Assembly (NCBI GenBank): GCA_041495845.1
Contig: JBGQDM010000013.1
Span: 1 to 46,554 of the forward strand
From: JBGQDM01 sp041495845
GTDB lineage: Bacteria; Acidobacteriota; Terriglobia; Terriglobales; Acidobacteriaceae
Direction of reading: 5' to 3'
Length of the DNA stretch: 46,554 nt
Positions 1 through 8,444 of this stretch are shown here, piece after piece. Within the stretch, counting starts at the first letter, position 1; each line of letters begins with the position of its first letter. A program made the position numbers and the translations under genes. A model generated the notes under the pieces. The model saw only the letters and a program-made list of their open reading frames with translations. It did not search any database and had not been told where the DNA came from.

Positions 1-1
1 C

Positions 2-376
2 CAACCGAAGCCCGCCGCTCCCGCGGAATACAAGATTCCACCCGAGGCTGCGCAGCAGGCCAATCCCGTCAAGCCGACTCCGGAGTCCCAGGCCCGCGCT
101 GAGAAGGTGTACGGATATGACTGCGCGTTCTGTCACGGCAAAAACGGTGACGGCAAGGGCGAGATGGCCGGCGACATGAAAACAAAGATGCCGGACTTCA
201 CCGACGCCGCTGCTCTGAAGAGCCGCACTGATGGCGAGCTTTTCTACATCATCAAGACTGGAAAAGGCGAAATGCCCCCTGAAGGCAACCGCGTGAAAGA
301 CGAAGAAGTGTGGAACGTGGTGCACTACCTGCGCTCGTTCGCCAAAAAGAATGCCGGAGGCGAAGCCAAGCCCTAG
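2..376 (+). CDS. Mono-haem c-type cytochrome, 5' end outside window
   Basis: The frame is open from the left edge to the TAG at 374-376, so the start codon lies upstream. The visible part begins with a Pro/Ala-rich linker and continues into a small class-I-like cytochrome c domain. That domain has one haem attachment motif CAFCH and a downstream GEMPPEG segment whose Met is the likely axial ligand. The final helix, VWNVVHYLRSF, is typical of the family. The protein should be periplasmic or membrane-attached and carry one electron. The signal peptide or anchor is not visible. It converges on the response regulator gene, and the two stop codons overlap inside the palindrome CTAG at 373-376. The partner oxidoreductase cannot be judged because it lies outside the window. 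Confidence 0.85.
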   Translation, partial: QPKPAAPAEYKIPPEAAQQANPVKPTPESQARAEKVYGYDCAFCHGKNGDGKGEMAGDMKTKMPDFTDAAALKSRTDGELFYIIKTGKGEMPPEGNRVKDEEVWNVVHYLRSFAKKNAGGEAKP

Positions 377-1080
377 GCCATTTCCTCCCGGAGTTTTGCG
401 GCGTAGCGGCGGCTGACCGCCAGTTCTTGTTTTCTCTCGCGCAGGCGCAGGGTAAAGCCCCCGCTGGCGCTGGGCTCGAGGTACTCAACCCAGTCAAGGT
501 TGACGATAGTCGAGCGGTGCACCCGCAGAAACCGTCCCGGCGGCAAGCGACGTTCCCAATCCCGCAACGGCCGCGGATTCAAGGCCGGGCCTTGGTGCGC
601 CACCCAGATTTCGCTATAGTCCCCCGCCCCAACAATGCACTGAATCGCAGTCACAGGCACAAGATGGGCTCGGTGCCCTCTCTCCAGGAGCACCCGGTCT
701 TCATACCTCAGAGGCTTGCAGGGCTCCGAGCCGGAGCCATCCACCAGCCGCCGCAGCGTCGCTTCCAGCCGTTGCGGGTTTACCGGCTTGAGCAAGTAGT
801 CGATGGCATTCACTTCAAAAGCGCGGATGGCATACTCGTCATAAGCAGTCACGAACACGACTTTGAAGTTGGCCTCGCCGGTCGCCAGCAGATCGAACCC
901 GTTTTCATTGCCCAACTGGATGTCCGCGAAAACCACGTCAGGATTGGACCCGCGCAGCAAGGCTCGGGCTTCGCGCAGCGTTGCCGCCTCTCCCACCACC
1001 TGGATTCCCGGGTGCGCCCCCAGCAATTCCCGCAGCGCGGCGCGCGCCAGACGCTCGTCATCCACGATGATCGCCTTCAC
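373..1080 (-). CDS. LytTR-family response regulator
   Basis: This 235-residue protein has an N-terminal receiver domain: acidic pair VDDE near the start, phospho-acceptor Asp53 in VVFADIQL, the conserved Thr/Ser region VTAYDEY and the Lys in LLKPVN. From about residue 125 it has a LytTR DNA-binding domain, with FLRVHRSTIVNL as the typical core. It should bind direct repeats upstream of target genes after phosphorylation by the neighbouring kinase. I place the start at GTG 1080 because it overlaps the kinase stop as GTGA and follows a GGAG motif. A longer reading into the kinase gene adds only low-complexity sequence. It is the last gene of a four-gene minus-strand operon. Targets are not evident from the window. 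Confidence 0.93.
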   Translation of the reverse strand: MKAIIVDDERLARAALRELLGAHPGIQVVGEAATLREARALLRGSNPDVVFADIQLGNENGFDLLATGEANFKVVFVTAYDEYAIRAFEVNAIDYLLKPVNPQRLEATLRRLVDGSGSEPCKPLRYEDRVLLERGHRAHLVPVTAIQCIVGAGDYSEIWVAHQGPALNPRPLRDWERRLPPGRFLRVHRSTIVNLDWVEYLEPSASGGFTLRLRERKQELAVSRRYAAKLREEMA

Positions 1081-2210
1081 GCCACTCCTGCTCCTACCAC
1101 GACGAACTTCGCCGGCAACTCTAACCGCGCCCGCACCCAGCCTTCGGACTCTTCCAGGTGGAAGTGCCCCCGGTGGCCGTAAATTTGCGCCACCCGCTCG
1201 CGCACGTTGCAGACGCCGGTACCGGTGCTTTCCCACGGAACATCGCCGTTTTCGCGCAAGCGCCCGCTATTCAGAATCTCGATCTGCACCACCCCGCCTC
1301 CCGCTGCCTTCGCCCGGATTTTCACCCGCAACGGCCGGGAACTGGTATGCATGCCATGTTTGACGGCGTTCTCCACCAAAGGACACACCAGAAAAGGCGG
1401 AACGTGTACCGACTCCACTTCGCTGTCCACTTCAAAAGAAACTTCCAGACTCTCCTCGAACCGGATGGATTCGATGGCCAGGTAGCTGCGGATCGCCTGC
1501 AACTCTTCCCGCAGTTCCACCATTTCACCCTTGCCACTGAGCAGAGAGAAGCGCAGAAATTCCGCCAGTTCCGTGATCATCCGCTTGGCTCGTTGCGCAT
1601 CCTCACCAATGGACGCGTGCACCGAGTTCAGTGCATTGAAAAGGAAGTGGGGGTTGATCTGATAGCGGAGCATCTGCAGTTCCGCCAGCCGCGCCGCCGA
1701 GGTGGCGCGCAGCGAGCGCTCCCGCTCGGCTTGATATTCCATCCGGTACTTCACCAGGAAATACGCGGCACTCCACGCGCCCAAGGTGACCGAGTAGTCC
1801 AGCGCATCTCGCGGCGACCGCGGCAGCTCAGAGATCCAGTTGAACTTGGGATTGACCACGGTTGCGAACGCGGTGGCCAACGCCGCCCACACAACTCCCA
1901 TACCTGCCGACCCGGCTGCGGCCAGGGCGACCACCCGCGGCAAGGATGCTTTGCCCACCCAACCGCGATACAGCCAGCGCAGCGCGGAACTGAGCGCGAA
2001 GCCGAACAACGCCCGGGCCGCCTTGATGATGAGCAGCATGCGCAAGACTCCCGGCCCGGCCATGGGCAGGAAAGTCGCGTAGATCATCACCAGGTAGACC
2101 AGCCAAATGCCGGCCTGCACCCGCCAGAAGGAGATGGGGCGTGGTTCTTCCGCGCTCGTCACTTCGAGGGCTGCGGTTGCGCGCTGAAAATCTTGTTTAC
2201 GATCTTCCAT
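1077..2210 (-). CDS. LytS/YehU-type sensor histidine kinase
   Basis: The N-terminal half has about four hydrophobic segments (roughly residues 28-50, 55-80, 90-120, 137-155) with no large periplasmic loop, so the signal is probably sensed in or near the membrane. The His_kinase domain follows, with the phospho-acceptor His188 in QINPHFLFNALN. The C-terminal ATPase part contains the N-box ENAVKHG and the glycine region GTGVCNV. It should phosphorylate the LytTR regulator encoded immediately downstream (4-bp GTGA overlap). The start is uncertain. ATG 2210 overlaps the previous gene by 52 bp, while GTG 2162 would give another GTGA overlap and a 361-residue protein. The latter matches the coupling pattern of this operon, although neither start has a strong Shine-Dalgarno sequence. 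Confidence 0.9.
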   Translation of the reverse strand: MEDRKQDFQRATAALEVTSAEEPRPISFWRVQAGIWLVYLVMIYATFLPMAGPGVLRMLLIIKAARALFGFALSSALRWLYRGWVGKASLPRVVALAAAGSAGMGVVWAALATAFATVVNPKFNWISELPRSPRDALDYSVTLGAWSAAYFLVKYRMEYQAERERSLRATSAARLAELQMLRYQINPHFLFNALNSVHASIGEDAQRAKRMITELAEFLRFSLLSGKGEMVELREELQAIRSYLAIESIRFEESLEVSFEVDSEVESVHVPPFLVCPLVENAVKHGMHTSSRPLRVKIRAKAAGGGVVQIEILNSGRLRENGDVPWESTGTGVCNVRERVAQIYGHRGHFHLEESEGWVRARLELPAKFVVVGAGVA

Positions 2211-2596
2211 TCGCCATCAATCTTGAGCAGCGACATATAATCGGTCAGGGTCACGCCCGGATAGTCGAGCACAATCTTGGCCGTGGCGGCGTTGCCGGTA
2301 ATCTCTACGGCAGCAATGCGGCGCTTCCGCTTGGCTTCATCGTCCGCAGGTTTGCCGTTGAACCGGGCGGCAAACTCATCGCGGGTCAAAATCGTAAACT
2401 TGCCCTCCCGCACAAACTTGATCTGCGCGTCGGGGCTGAAACCCTGCAGAATATACTCGCCTTTGCCCGTCGCGTGTGCAAGCAGATACAGGTTAAGAGG
2501 CTTGCGCACCCCTTCTTGCTCGTCCTGGCCGACCGCCACTCCTCCCGCGACCAACAGCCCAAGCACGATGCTCGTTACCGCTACTCTCCAGCCCAT
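2159..2596 (-). CDS. Exported NTF2-like (putative lumazine-binding/DUF4440-like) protein
   Basis: This 145-residue protein begins with a cleavable-looking signal peptide (MGWRVAVTSIVLGLLVAGGVAVGQ). It continues with a single cone-shaped NTF2-like fold: the segments YLLAHATGKGEYI, FTILTRDEFAARFNG and VTLTDYMSLLKIDGEWKIVNKIF match the pattern of the 'putative lumazine-binding' family. Members lack a common enzymatic activity, and ligand binding in the periplasm is a reasonable guess. A good ribosome site (GGGAG, about 8 bases before ATG 2596) supports the start. It lies 14 bp after the HisC-like gene and directly before the sensor kinase, so it may be a periplasmic accessory of that two-component system. 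That role is inference only. Confidence 0.75.
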   Translation of the reverse strand: MGWRVAVTSIVLGLLVAGGVAVGQDEQEGVRKPLNLYLLAHATGKGEYILQGFSPDAQIKFVREGKFTILTRDEFAARFNGKPADDEAKRKRRIAAVEITGNAATAKIVLDYPGVTLTDYMSLLKIDGEWKIVNKIFSAQPQPSK

Positions 2597-2610
2597 ATTT
2601 CTTTCTCCCT

Positions 2611-3711
2611 TCAGGATTGGTAAAGCCGTTGCACGGCTGCGGCTGCAACCTGCATCTCTTCCAACGTGCCCACAGACACCCGCGCCCAGTCACCCGTGAG
2701 GGCCCGGCCCTCGCGCTCGATCATGACTCCCTGCGCCAGCATCGCTCCCGGTAACTCGCGGTTTTTCGGTCCGGCGTAGACGTAGACAAAATTGGCATGG
2801 GAAGGAACGTAGCGGATGTTGCGCCGCCGCAGCGCGGCACAAAACACTTCGCGAGCGGCTGTATTCCGCTGTCGACTGGCTCGGACGAACGCTTCATCGC
2901 CCAAACTCGCTTGCGCCGCGCGCACGCTCAAGTGATTGATCCAGGTCATACGCAGGCGTTTCAGTCGCTCCGCAATCGTCACCGGGGCCAGCCCGTAGCC
3001 AATGCGCAAACCCGCCATCCCGTAGATTTTGGAAAATGTCCGCGTCACAATCACGTTTCTTCCCTGCCGCACCAGTTCGATCATCGACGCGCTCAGGTCG
3101 GGCTCATAGTCGAGGTAGGCTTCGTCGACGAGCACGACGGCCGTACGTCCCACGTCGAGGCAAAAGTCCCGTAGCGCCGTCGCATCCAGTGCGGTTCCCG
3201 TGGGATTGTTCGGATTGCATACGTACACCAGTTTCGTTTGCCCATCGACGGCAGCCGCCATCGCTTTCAGATCGTGGTGCTGCGTTTCCGTCAGCGGGAG
3301 CTTCAGTACCCGTCCTCCTACCGCCTCGGCATAGCGCGGCAGCAGGAAGAATGTGTTGTCGGCACAAACCAGCTGCCCGCCGCCCATGGCATACGCCGCA
3401 CTGGCCATGGCCAGGACTTCGCCTGACCCCGACCCCAGCACCACCGACTCGACCGGCACTCCCTCCCGCCGCGCGATGGTCCGCTCCAGGTCCTGCATCT
3501 CGTCCATCACGTAGCGATTGGCGCGAGGCACGCACTCGTGCAATACGGCCCGGGCCGCCGGCGAGGGTCCGTCGGGATTCTCGTTGAACGCAATCCGAAT
3601 GACAGGTCTGCCGTTGGACGTCTTTGGTTCCGCCCAGGTGAGGCACGGCATGGTGAGTGCTGCCGCTGCCGCCAACATGTTTTGTATCGAGTCGCGTCTC
3701 GTGATCGGCAT
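2611..3711 (-). CDS. HisC-like PLP aminotransferase with a Tat-type leader
   Basis: A 366-residue fold-type I aminotransferase of the histidinol-phosphate/aromatic aminotransferase family. The substrate-binding segment YVCNPNNPTGT, the Asp/Tyr stretch LVDEAYLDY and the PLP Lys228 in RTFSKIYGMAGLRIGY are all present. Unusually, the N-terminus reads MPITRRDSIQ followed by an Ala-rich hydrophobic stretch ending near AEP, which resembles a twin-arginine signal. I chose ATG 3711 because GGGGGG lies just upstream and the Tat-like leader starts there; an upstream GTG adds non-conserved sequence. A Tat route would fit a cofactor-loaded enzyme exported folded. It heads the operon with the NTF2-like protein and the two-component pair. 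The substrate is unknown, and there are no his genes nearby to support a role in histidine synthesis. Confidence 0.85.
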   Translation of the reverse strand: MPITRRDSIQNMLAAAAALTMPCLTWAEPKTSNGRPVIRIAFNENPDGPSPAARAVLHECVPRANRYVMDEMQDLERTIARREGVPVESVVLGSGSGEVLAMASAAYAMGGGQLVCADNTFFLLPRYAEAVGGRVLKLPLTETQHHDLKAMAAAVDGQTKLVYVCNPNNPTGTALDATALRDFCLDVGRTAVVLVDEAYLDYEPDLSASMIELVRQGRNVIVTRTFSKIYGMAGLRIGYGLAPVTIAERLKRLRMTWINHLSVRAAQASLGDEAFVRASRQRNTAAREVFCAALRRRNIRYVPSHANFVYVYAGPKNRELPGAMLAQGVMIEREGRALTGDWARVSVGTLEEMQVAAAAVQRLYQS

Positions 3712-4044
3712 GGTGCCCCCCCACAGCAACGCCAGCGTAATCGGCATGCACCCTGCGGGCCGAGAGATTTTCTGCCAGCGGCTGCATGGGTCGCCCAAGC
3801 GCAGGGCAAACGGGCTGCGGGGTTGGGTTGCAAAGCTGGAGGTGAGAACAGGAAAGCGCCTGGCGGCGCTTGCAGGCTTTCTTACTGGGACGCAGCGAGC
3901 TAGAAAGCTGGCGAGAGTACCGTAAGGTGGAGAGTGCTGGGGTCCTTCGCTGCGCTCAGGATGACGGAACCAAAAACTTAGTCAGAACCTCCCTAGGGAT
4001 CTAGCAGCCAGCTCCGGAGCGCACGGGCTTGACGCAGTCTTTCA
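3712..4044. other. Intergenic region with hairpin and dispersed repeat
   Basis: No convincing gene is visible in these 333 bases. Around 3940-3970 is a GGGTCCTTCGCTGCGCTCAG-type stretch, a sequence I recall as a dispersed intergenic repeat in many bacterial genomes. The palindromes CCCTAGGG and GCTCCGGAGC lie close to the end of the semialdehyde dehydrogenase gene. The region should contain the terminator of the leftward catabolic operon and the promoter of the HisC-like/two-component operon, but I cannot assign the promoter. Confidence 0.5.
3854..3871 (-). terminator. Possible intrinsic terminator hairpin
   Basis: AAGCGCC and GGCGCTT form a perfect 7-bp stem with a four-base loop. Read on the minus strand, the stem is followed only by a short TTCC stretch, so this is a weak terminator at best. 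It lies between the end of the leftward amine-catabolism operon and the start of the HisC-like gene. Confidence 0.35.
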
Positions 4045-5535
4045 TCAAAACTTGCGGCTGTGCTCTTTCGCCCAGCGCTCCACAACCACTTTCTTTTCGG
4101 TGTAGAACTCCACGGCATCCCGCCCCTGGCCGTGCAACACGCCGAAGAAACTGTCCTTCCAGCCGCTGAATGGAAAGTACGCCATCGGGGCCGCCACTCC
4201 GATATTGATGCCGATGTTTCCCGCCGGTGCTTCATACCGGAACCGCCGGGCAGCTCCACCGCTGGAGGTGAACAATGACGCCTGGTTGCCAAACGGACTG
4301 CGGGCCAGAAACTCCATGGCGTCGTCAAGACTGGCCGCGTGCACCATGCTCAGCACTGGTCCGAAGATTTCGGTATGCGTCAGTTCGCTGGCTGCAGGGA
4401 CCCCATCCAGGATGGTTGGCTTTACAAAATTTCCGCTCTCATATTTCGTCACCCGCGCGGAACGCCCGTCTACCAAGACTTTCGCCCCCTGCTTCTCGCC
4501 AGCCGCAATCAGCGACTCCACCCGGGCTTTGCTCTGGCTGGTGATCACCGGGCCCATCTGCACCCCTTCATCCAAGCCATACCCCACGCGCAGGGAGGAT
4601 GCTGCTGCAGTAATGGCGTCCCGAAACGTCCGCTGCGCCTCGCCCACCGTCACCGCCACGGAGACCGCCAGGCAGCGCTGCCCCGCGCATCCAAACGCGC
4701 TGTCGGAAATGATCTGCGTCGTCATTTCCATGTCGGCATCGGGCAGCACAACCACGTGGTTCTTCGCTCCACCCTGGCATTGCGCCCGCTTCCCTTTTTC
4801 TCCCGCGCGCGCGTAGATGGATCTCGCCACCGGCGTGGAACCGACAAAACTGATGGCCTTCACCGCGGGATGATCGAGCAGCGTATCCACGGCGCTCTTG
4901 CCCCCGTGTACCAGGTTCACCACACCCTTGGGCAGTCCCGTCTGCTCCAGCAACTCAAACGCCCGGCGCATGGTCAGCGGTACGCGTTCTGAGGGCTTCA
5001 GCACCAGCGTGTTCCCGCAGGCAATGGCATAAGGCAAGAACCAGAACGGAATCATCCCAGGAAAATTAAACGGCGTAATTGCCGCCACCACGCCCAGTGG
5101 TTGGCGGATCATGACCTCGTCGATGCCACGGGCCACATCTTCCAAGTTGTAGCCCTGCATCATCATCGGGATGCCACACGCGACTTCCACGTTCTCAATG
5201 GCCCGCCGCAGTTCCCCCTTCGCCTCGGCAAACGTTTTTCCGTTCTCCCGCGTGATGATGCGTGAGAGTTCGTCGAGGTGTTCTTCCAGCAGAAACTTCA
5301 GTTTGAACAACGGCTGGATGCGGTCTTCCGGCGGGGTGCGCCGCCACTCGGGATATGCGGTCTGGGCCGCCTCGATCGCAGCCGTCACTTCCGCGACCTC
5401 GCTCAGCGGAACGCGTCCCAGCGTTTCCGTGGTCGCCGGATTGATTACATCCATCCACTCCCGGGCGTTTGATTCCACCCAGGCACCGTTGATGTAGTTC
5501 GGAATTTTCGCCGCCGTAAGAACCGCAGTGTTCAT
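4045..5535 (-). CDS. mmsA: CoA-acylating (methyl)malonate-semialdehyde dehydrogenase
   Basis: A 496-residue aldehyde dehydrogenase of the MmsA/IolA group. It oxidises malonate or methylmalonate semialdehyde with NAD+ and CoA to acetyl-CoA or propionyl-CoA plus CO2. The catalytic Cys288 lies in AGQRCLAVS. The usual general-base Glu of hydrolytic aldehyde dehydrogenases is absent (CQGGAKNH in its place), as expected for the CoA-dependent group. The IPFWFLPYAIACGNTLVLKPSE segment is also typical. It is the last gene of the six-gene leftward operon, 40 bp after the GabT-like gene. In this context it probably disposes of malonate semialdehyde formed from beta-alanine or 3-aminopropyl groups of spermidine. 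Valine or inositol breakdown are alternatives, but no other genes of those pathways are nearby. Confidence 0.93.
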   Translation of the reverse strand: MNTAVLTAAKIPNYINGAWVESNAREWMDVINPATTETLGRVPLSEVAEVTAAIEAAQTAYPEWRRTPPEDRIQPLFKLKFLLEEHLDELSRIITRENGKTFAEAKGELRRAIENVEVACGIPMMMQGYNLEDVARGIDEVMIRQPLGVVAAITPFNFPGMIPFWFLPYAIACGNTLVLKPSERVPLTMRRAFELLEQTGLPKGVVNLVHGGKSAVDTLLDHPAVKAISFVGSTPVARSIYARAGEKGKRAQCQGGAKNHVVVLPDADMEMTTQIISDSAFGCAGQRCLAVSVAVTVGEAQRTFRDAITAAASSLRVGYGLDEGVQMGPVITSQSKARVESLIAAGEKQGAKVLVDGRSARVTKYESGNFVKPTILDGVPAASELTHTEIFGPVLSMVHAASLDDAMEFLARSPFGNQASLFTSSGGAARRFRYEAPAGNIGINIGVAAPMAYFPFSGWKDSFFGVLHGQGRDAVEFYTEKKVVVERWAKEHSRKF

Positions 5536-5575
5536 GGACCCGCCTCAACCATCGCGAAGAATCGACCTCGTACTC

Positions 5576-6937
5576 TTAGACCGTCTGCGCCACTGGCACC
5601 TTGCTTTCGCACACGGACGCGATGCCGGCCTCCAGCACATCCATCGCTTCATCCATCTGTGCGTCAGTAATCACCAGAGGCATGAGCAGCCGGATCACAT
5701 TGCCATACGTCCCAGCGGTGATCGTCACCACTCCATTTTCGTAGCAGTATTGGGCAAGCTGCTTGGTTTCATCGGCTGCAGGTTCGCGGGTCTGCTTGGA
5801 ACGGACCAGTTCCAACGCTTGCATCGCACCCAGGCCACGCACGTCACCGACGAGTTCCCATTTTGCCTGCCACGCACTGGCCCGCTGGCGGAAACGCTCG
5901 CCCAGCACGTTGGCTCGGGCGCACAGATTCTCGCGCTCAATGATGTCCAGCACCGCCAGCGCGGCTTCACATGCCAGCGGATTTCCACCAAACGTCCCGC
6001 CAACACAGCCGCTCCCGGGAGTGTCCATGATCTCCGCTCGCCCCGTCACCGCCGCCAGCGGCAGGCCGCCGCTCAGCGACTTTGCCATGACGATCAGATC
6101 GGGAACCAATCCCAGCCGCTCGCAGGCAAACATGGCGCCGGTGCGGGCAAACCCCGTTTGCACTTCGTCCGCAATTACCAGAATTCCGTACTTGCGGCAA
6201 ATTTCGGTCAGCGCGGGATAGAATTCCGCCGGCGGCGTCACGAATCCGCCTTCCCCCAGCACCGGCTCCACAATCACAGCCGCTACCGTTTCCGCCGCCA
6301 CCACGCGCTTGAACGTGTCTTCTAAATGCCGTGCGCAATGCACGTCGCAGGCCGGATACTTCAACGAATAGGCGCAGCGATAACAATACGCATAGGGGAT
6401 GCGATAGACCTCGCCAGGAAATGGCTCGAACCCGGCCTTATAGGGATGCGTCTTGCTGGTCAGCGCCATCGCCATGTAGGTGCGCCCGTGGAAGGCGTCG
6501 TCAAACGCAATCACCGCCGGACGTTTGGTATAAGCGCGGGCAAACTTGATGGCATTCTCCACCGCCTCGGCGCCGCTATTCACCAGCAACGTCTTCTTGG
6601 CGAACTTTCCCGGCGTGATCGCATTCAGGCGTTCGGCCAGCCGCACGTAACTCTCGTAGGCCAGCACGTTGAAGCTGGTATGGAGAAAGCGGTCGAGTTG
6701 CTGGCGAATCGCCTCCACCACGCCGGGCGCGCGATGCCCCGTGTTGAGGCAGCCAATGCCGCCGGCAAAATCAATCATCCGGTTGCCGTCCACATCTTCA
6801 ATGACGGCGCCTTCTGCCTTGGCCACAAACAGCGGCGTGGCATGGAAAGTGCCGCGCACCACCGCATTGTTCTTCCGCTGCATGAGCTCGCGCGAACGCG
6901 GCCCGGGGATCGCTGTACGAATTTGTATGCTCGCCAT
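5576..6937 (-). CDS. GabT/PuuE-like class-III aminotransferase
   Basis: A 453-residue omega-aminotransferase. The PLP Lys286 lies in IVMAKSLSGG and the cofactor Asp is in LVIADEVQTGFARTG; VNSGAEAVENAIKFAR and HGRTYMAMALT are classic 4-aminobutyrate aminotransferase signatures. A Cys cluster near residues 185-201 (CYRC ... CDVHC) resembles the cysteine segment of bacterial GabT proteins. The likely reaction is transfer of the amino group of GABA, 5-aminovalerate or beta-alanine to 2-oxoglutarate. I use ATG 6937, three bases after the stop of the preceding dehydrogenase; ATG 6949 would overlap that gene. Its place between two aldehyde dehydrogenases supports conversion of amino acids to semialdehydes that the next enzyme oxidises. 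Confidence 0.9.
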   Translation of the reverse strand: MASIQIRTAIPGPRSRELMQRKNNAVVRGTFHATPLFVAKAEGAVIEDVDGNRMIDFAGGIGCLNTGHRAPGVVEAIRQQLDRFLHTSFNVLAYESYVRLAERLNAITPGKFAKKTLLVNSGAEAVENAIKFARAYTKRPAVIAFDDAFHGRTYMAMALTSKTHPYKAGFEPFPGEVYRIPYAYCYRCAYSLKYPACDVHCARHLEDTFKRVVAAETVAAVIVEPVLGEGGFVTPPAEFYPALTEICRKYGILVIADEVQTGFARTGAMFACERLGLVPDLIVMAKSLSGGLPLAAVTGRAEIMDTPGSGCVGGTFGGNPLACEAALAVLDIIERENLCARANVLGERFRQRASAWQAKWELVGDVRGLGAMQALELVRSKQTREPAADETKQLAQYCYENGVVTITAGTYGNVIRLLMPLVITDAQMDEAMDVLEAGIASVCESKVPVAQTV

Positions 6938-6939
6938 TT

Positions 6940-8421
6940 TCAGTACCATCCAATTGGAGCTTCGTTCAGGTTGATGTGCACCTGTTTGGTTTCGAGGTAT
7001 TCGTCAATCCCATGCAGGCCCAACTCGCGCCCGAAGCCCGACTGTTTGTAGCCGCCCCACGGCGCTTCCACATACGTTGGCTGCATGTGGTTGACCCAGA
7101 CGATACCGACCCGCAGGGCCCTCACCGTGCGCATGGCTTTGAAGATATCGCGGGTCCAGACCGCGGCCGCCAATCCATAGGGCGAGTCGTTGGCGATCTT
7201 CAACGCGTCTTTCTCATCTTCGAACGGAATCACCGTCGCCACCGGCCCAAAAATTTCTTCGCGCGCGATGCGAGCGTTATTGGTCACGTCGTAGAAAATT
7301 GTCGGCTGCACGTAGTAACCCTTGGCGAATTGTTCCGCCCGTCCACCGCCCGCCGCAACTTTTGCTTCTTTCTTTCCGATTTCCAGATAGGAGCAGACCC
7401 GGTCATACTGCTCCTTGCTCACCAACGCACCCATCTTGGTCTCGCGCTCCAGCGGCGGACCCAACTTGATGGTTTTCGCCTTCACCGCCATGGCTTCCAC
7501 AAACTTGCTGTAAATGGACTTCTGCACCAGAATGCGACTGCCTGCGGAGCAAACTTCCCCCTGGTTGATGAAAACGCCAAAGAGGGCGCCGTCAATCGCC
7601 GCCTCAAAATCGGCATCGGCAAAAAAGATATTTGGCGACTTGCCGCCGAGTTCGAGCGTCACTCTCTTCACGGTATCGGCCGCCGCCTTCACAATCCTTT
7701 TCCCCACCGCCGCCGATCCGGTGAACGCAATCTTGTTCACGTCCGGATGGGCAACCAGCGGCGCGCCGCAGCCCTCACCGAATCCGGTGACGACGTTCAC
7801 CACGCCCTTCGGTACTCCCACTTCCTCCAGCCATTTCGCCACTTCCAGTACGGTCAGTGGGGTTTGTTCGGCTGGCTTCAATACGCACGTGCAACCCGCT
7901 GCCAGCGCCGGCGCCAGCTTCCACGCTGCCATCACCAACGGATAATTCCACGGAATGATTTGTCCGGCCACGCCCACCGGCTCTTTCAGCGACAAGCTGA
8001 GCGCATTGTCCGGTACCGGGTTCACCGACCCTGTAATCTTGTTGGCCAGTCCGCCGTAGTATTCAAAACACGTGGCCGCGTCGTTAATGTCGAATTCAGC
8101 TTCGACAATCGGCTTGCCGCTATTGCGACATTCCAGTTCGGCCAACATGGGCAGGTTCTGTCGAATTTTCTCCGCCAGACGGTACAGCACACGCCCGCGG
8201 TCCTGCGCGGTGGTCGTGGCCCACGGCCCGTCTTCGAACGCGCTCTTCGCCGCCGCCACCGCCCGGTCCACGTCCGCGGCGTTCGCCTCCGGCACCTGTG
8301 CGATCACTTCTTCCGTGGACGGGTCGTAAACTGGAAACGTCTTGCCCGATTGGCTCGCCACCCACTCGCCGTTGATGTACATCTGATACGTCTGCACGTC
8401 CGCTTTCACTCCGCCTGCCAT
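6940..8421 (-). CDS. NAD(P)-dependent aldehyde dehydrogenase (PuuC/BetB-like)
   Basis: A 493-residue classical aldehyde dehydrogenase. The Rossmann region has IPWNYPLVMAAWK and FTGSAAVGKRI, the general base is Glu257 in LELGGKSPNI and the nucleophile is Cys291 in NQGEVCSAGSR. The C-terminal PWGGYKQSGFGRELG motif resembles betaine-, aminobutyraldehyde- and gamma-glutamyl-aminobutyraldehyde dehydrogenases. The start at ATG 8421 follows a GGGAGG ribosome site at ideal spacing; an upstream TTG is less likely. In this operon the expected substrates are aminoaldehydes made by deamination of putrescine or related amines, giving GABA-type amino acids for the GabT-like enzyme encoded next. Which aminoaldehyde is used cannot be told from sequence. 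Confidence 0.92.
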   Translation of the reverse strand: MAGGVKADVQTYQMYINGEWVASQSGKTFPVYDPSTEEVIAQVPEANAADVDRAVAAAKSAFEDGPWATTTAQDRGRVLYRLAEKIRQNLPMLAELECRNSGKPIVEAEFDINDAATCFEYYGGLANKITGSVNPVPDNALSLSLKEPVGVAGQIIPWNYPLVMAAWKLAPALAAGCTCVLKPAEQTPLTVLEVAKWLEEVGVPKGVVNVVTGFGEGCGAPLVAHPDVNKIAFTGSAAVGKRIVKAAADTVKRVTLELGGKSPNIFFADADFEAAIDGALFGVFINQGEVCSAGSRILVQKSIYSKFVEAMAVKAKTIKLGPPLERETKMGALVSKEQYDRVCSYLEIGKKEAKVAAGGGRAEQFAKGYYVQPTIFYDVTNNARIAREEIFGPVATVIPFEDEKDALKIANDSPYGLAAAVWTRDIFKAMRTVRALRVGIVWVNHMQPTYVEAPWGGYKQSGFGRELGLHGIDEYLETKQVHINLNEAPIGWY

Positions 8422-8444
8422 CGCAACCTCCCGCAATCGTCCTG

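Noticed and set aside
2611..3711. hisC for histidine synthesis
   Set aside because: The export-type leader and the operon with a two-component system do not fit; no other his genes are nearby.
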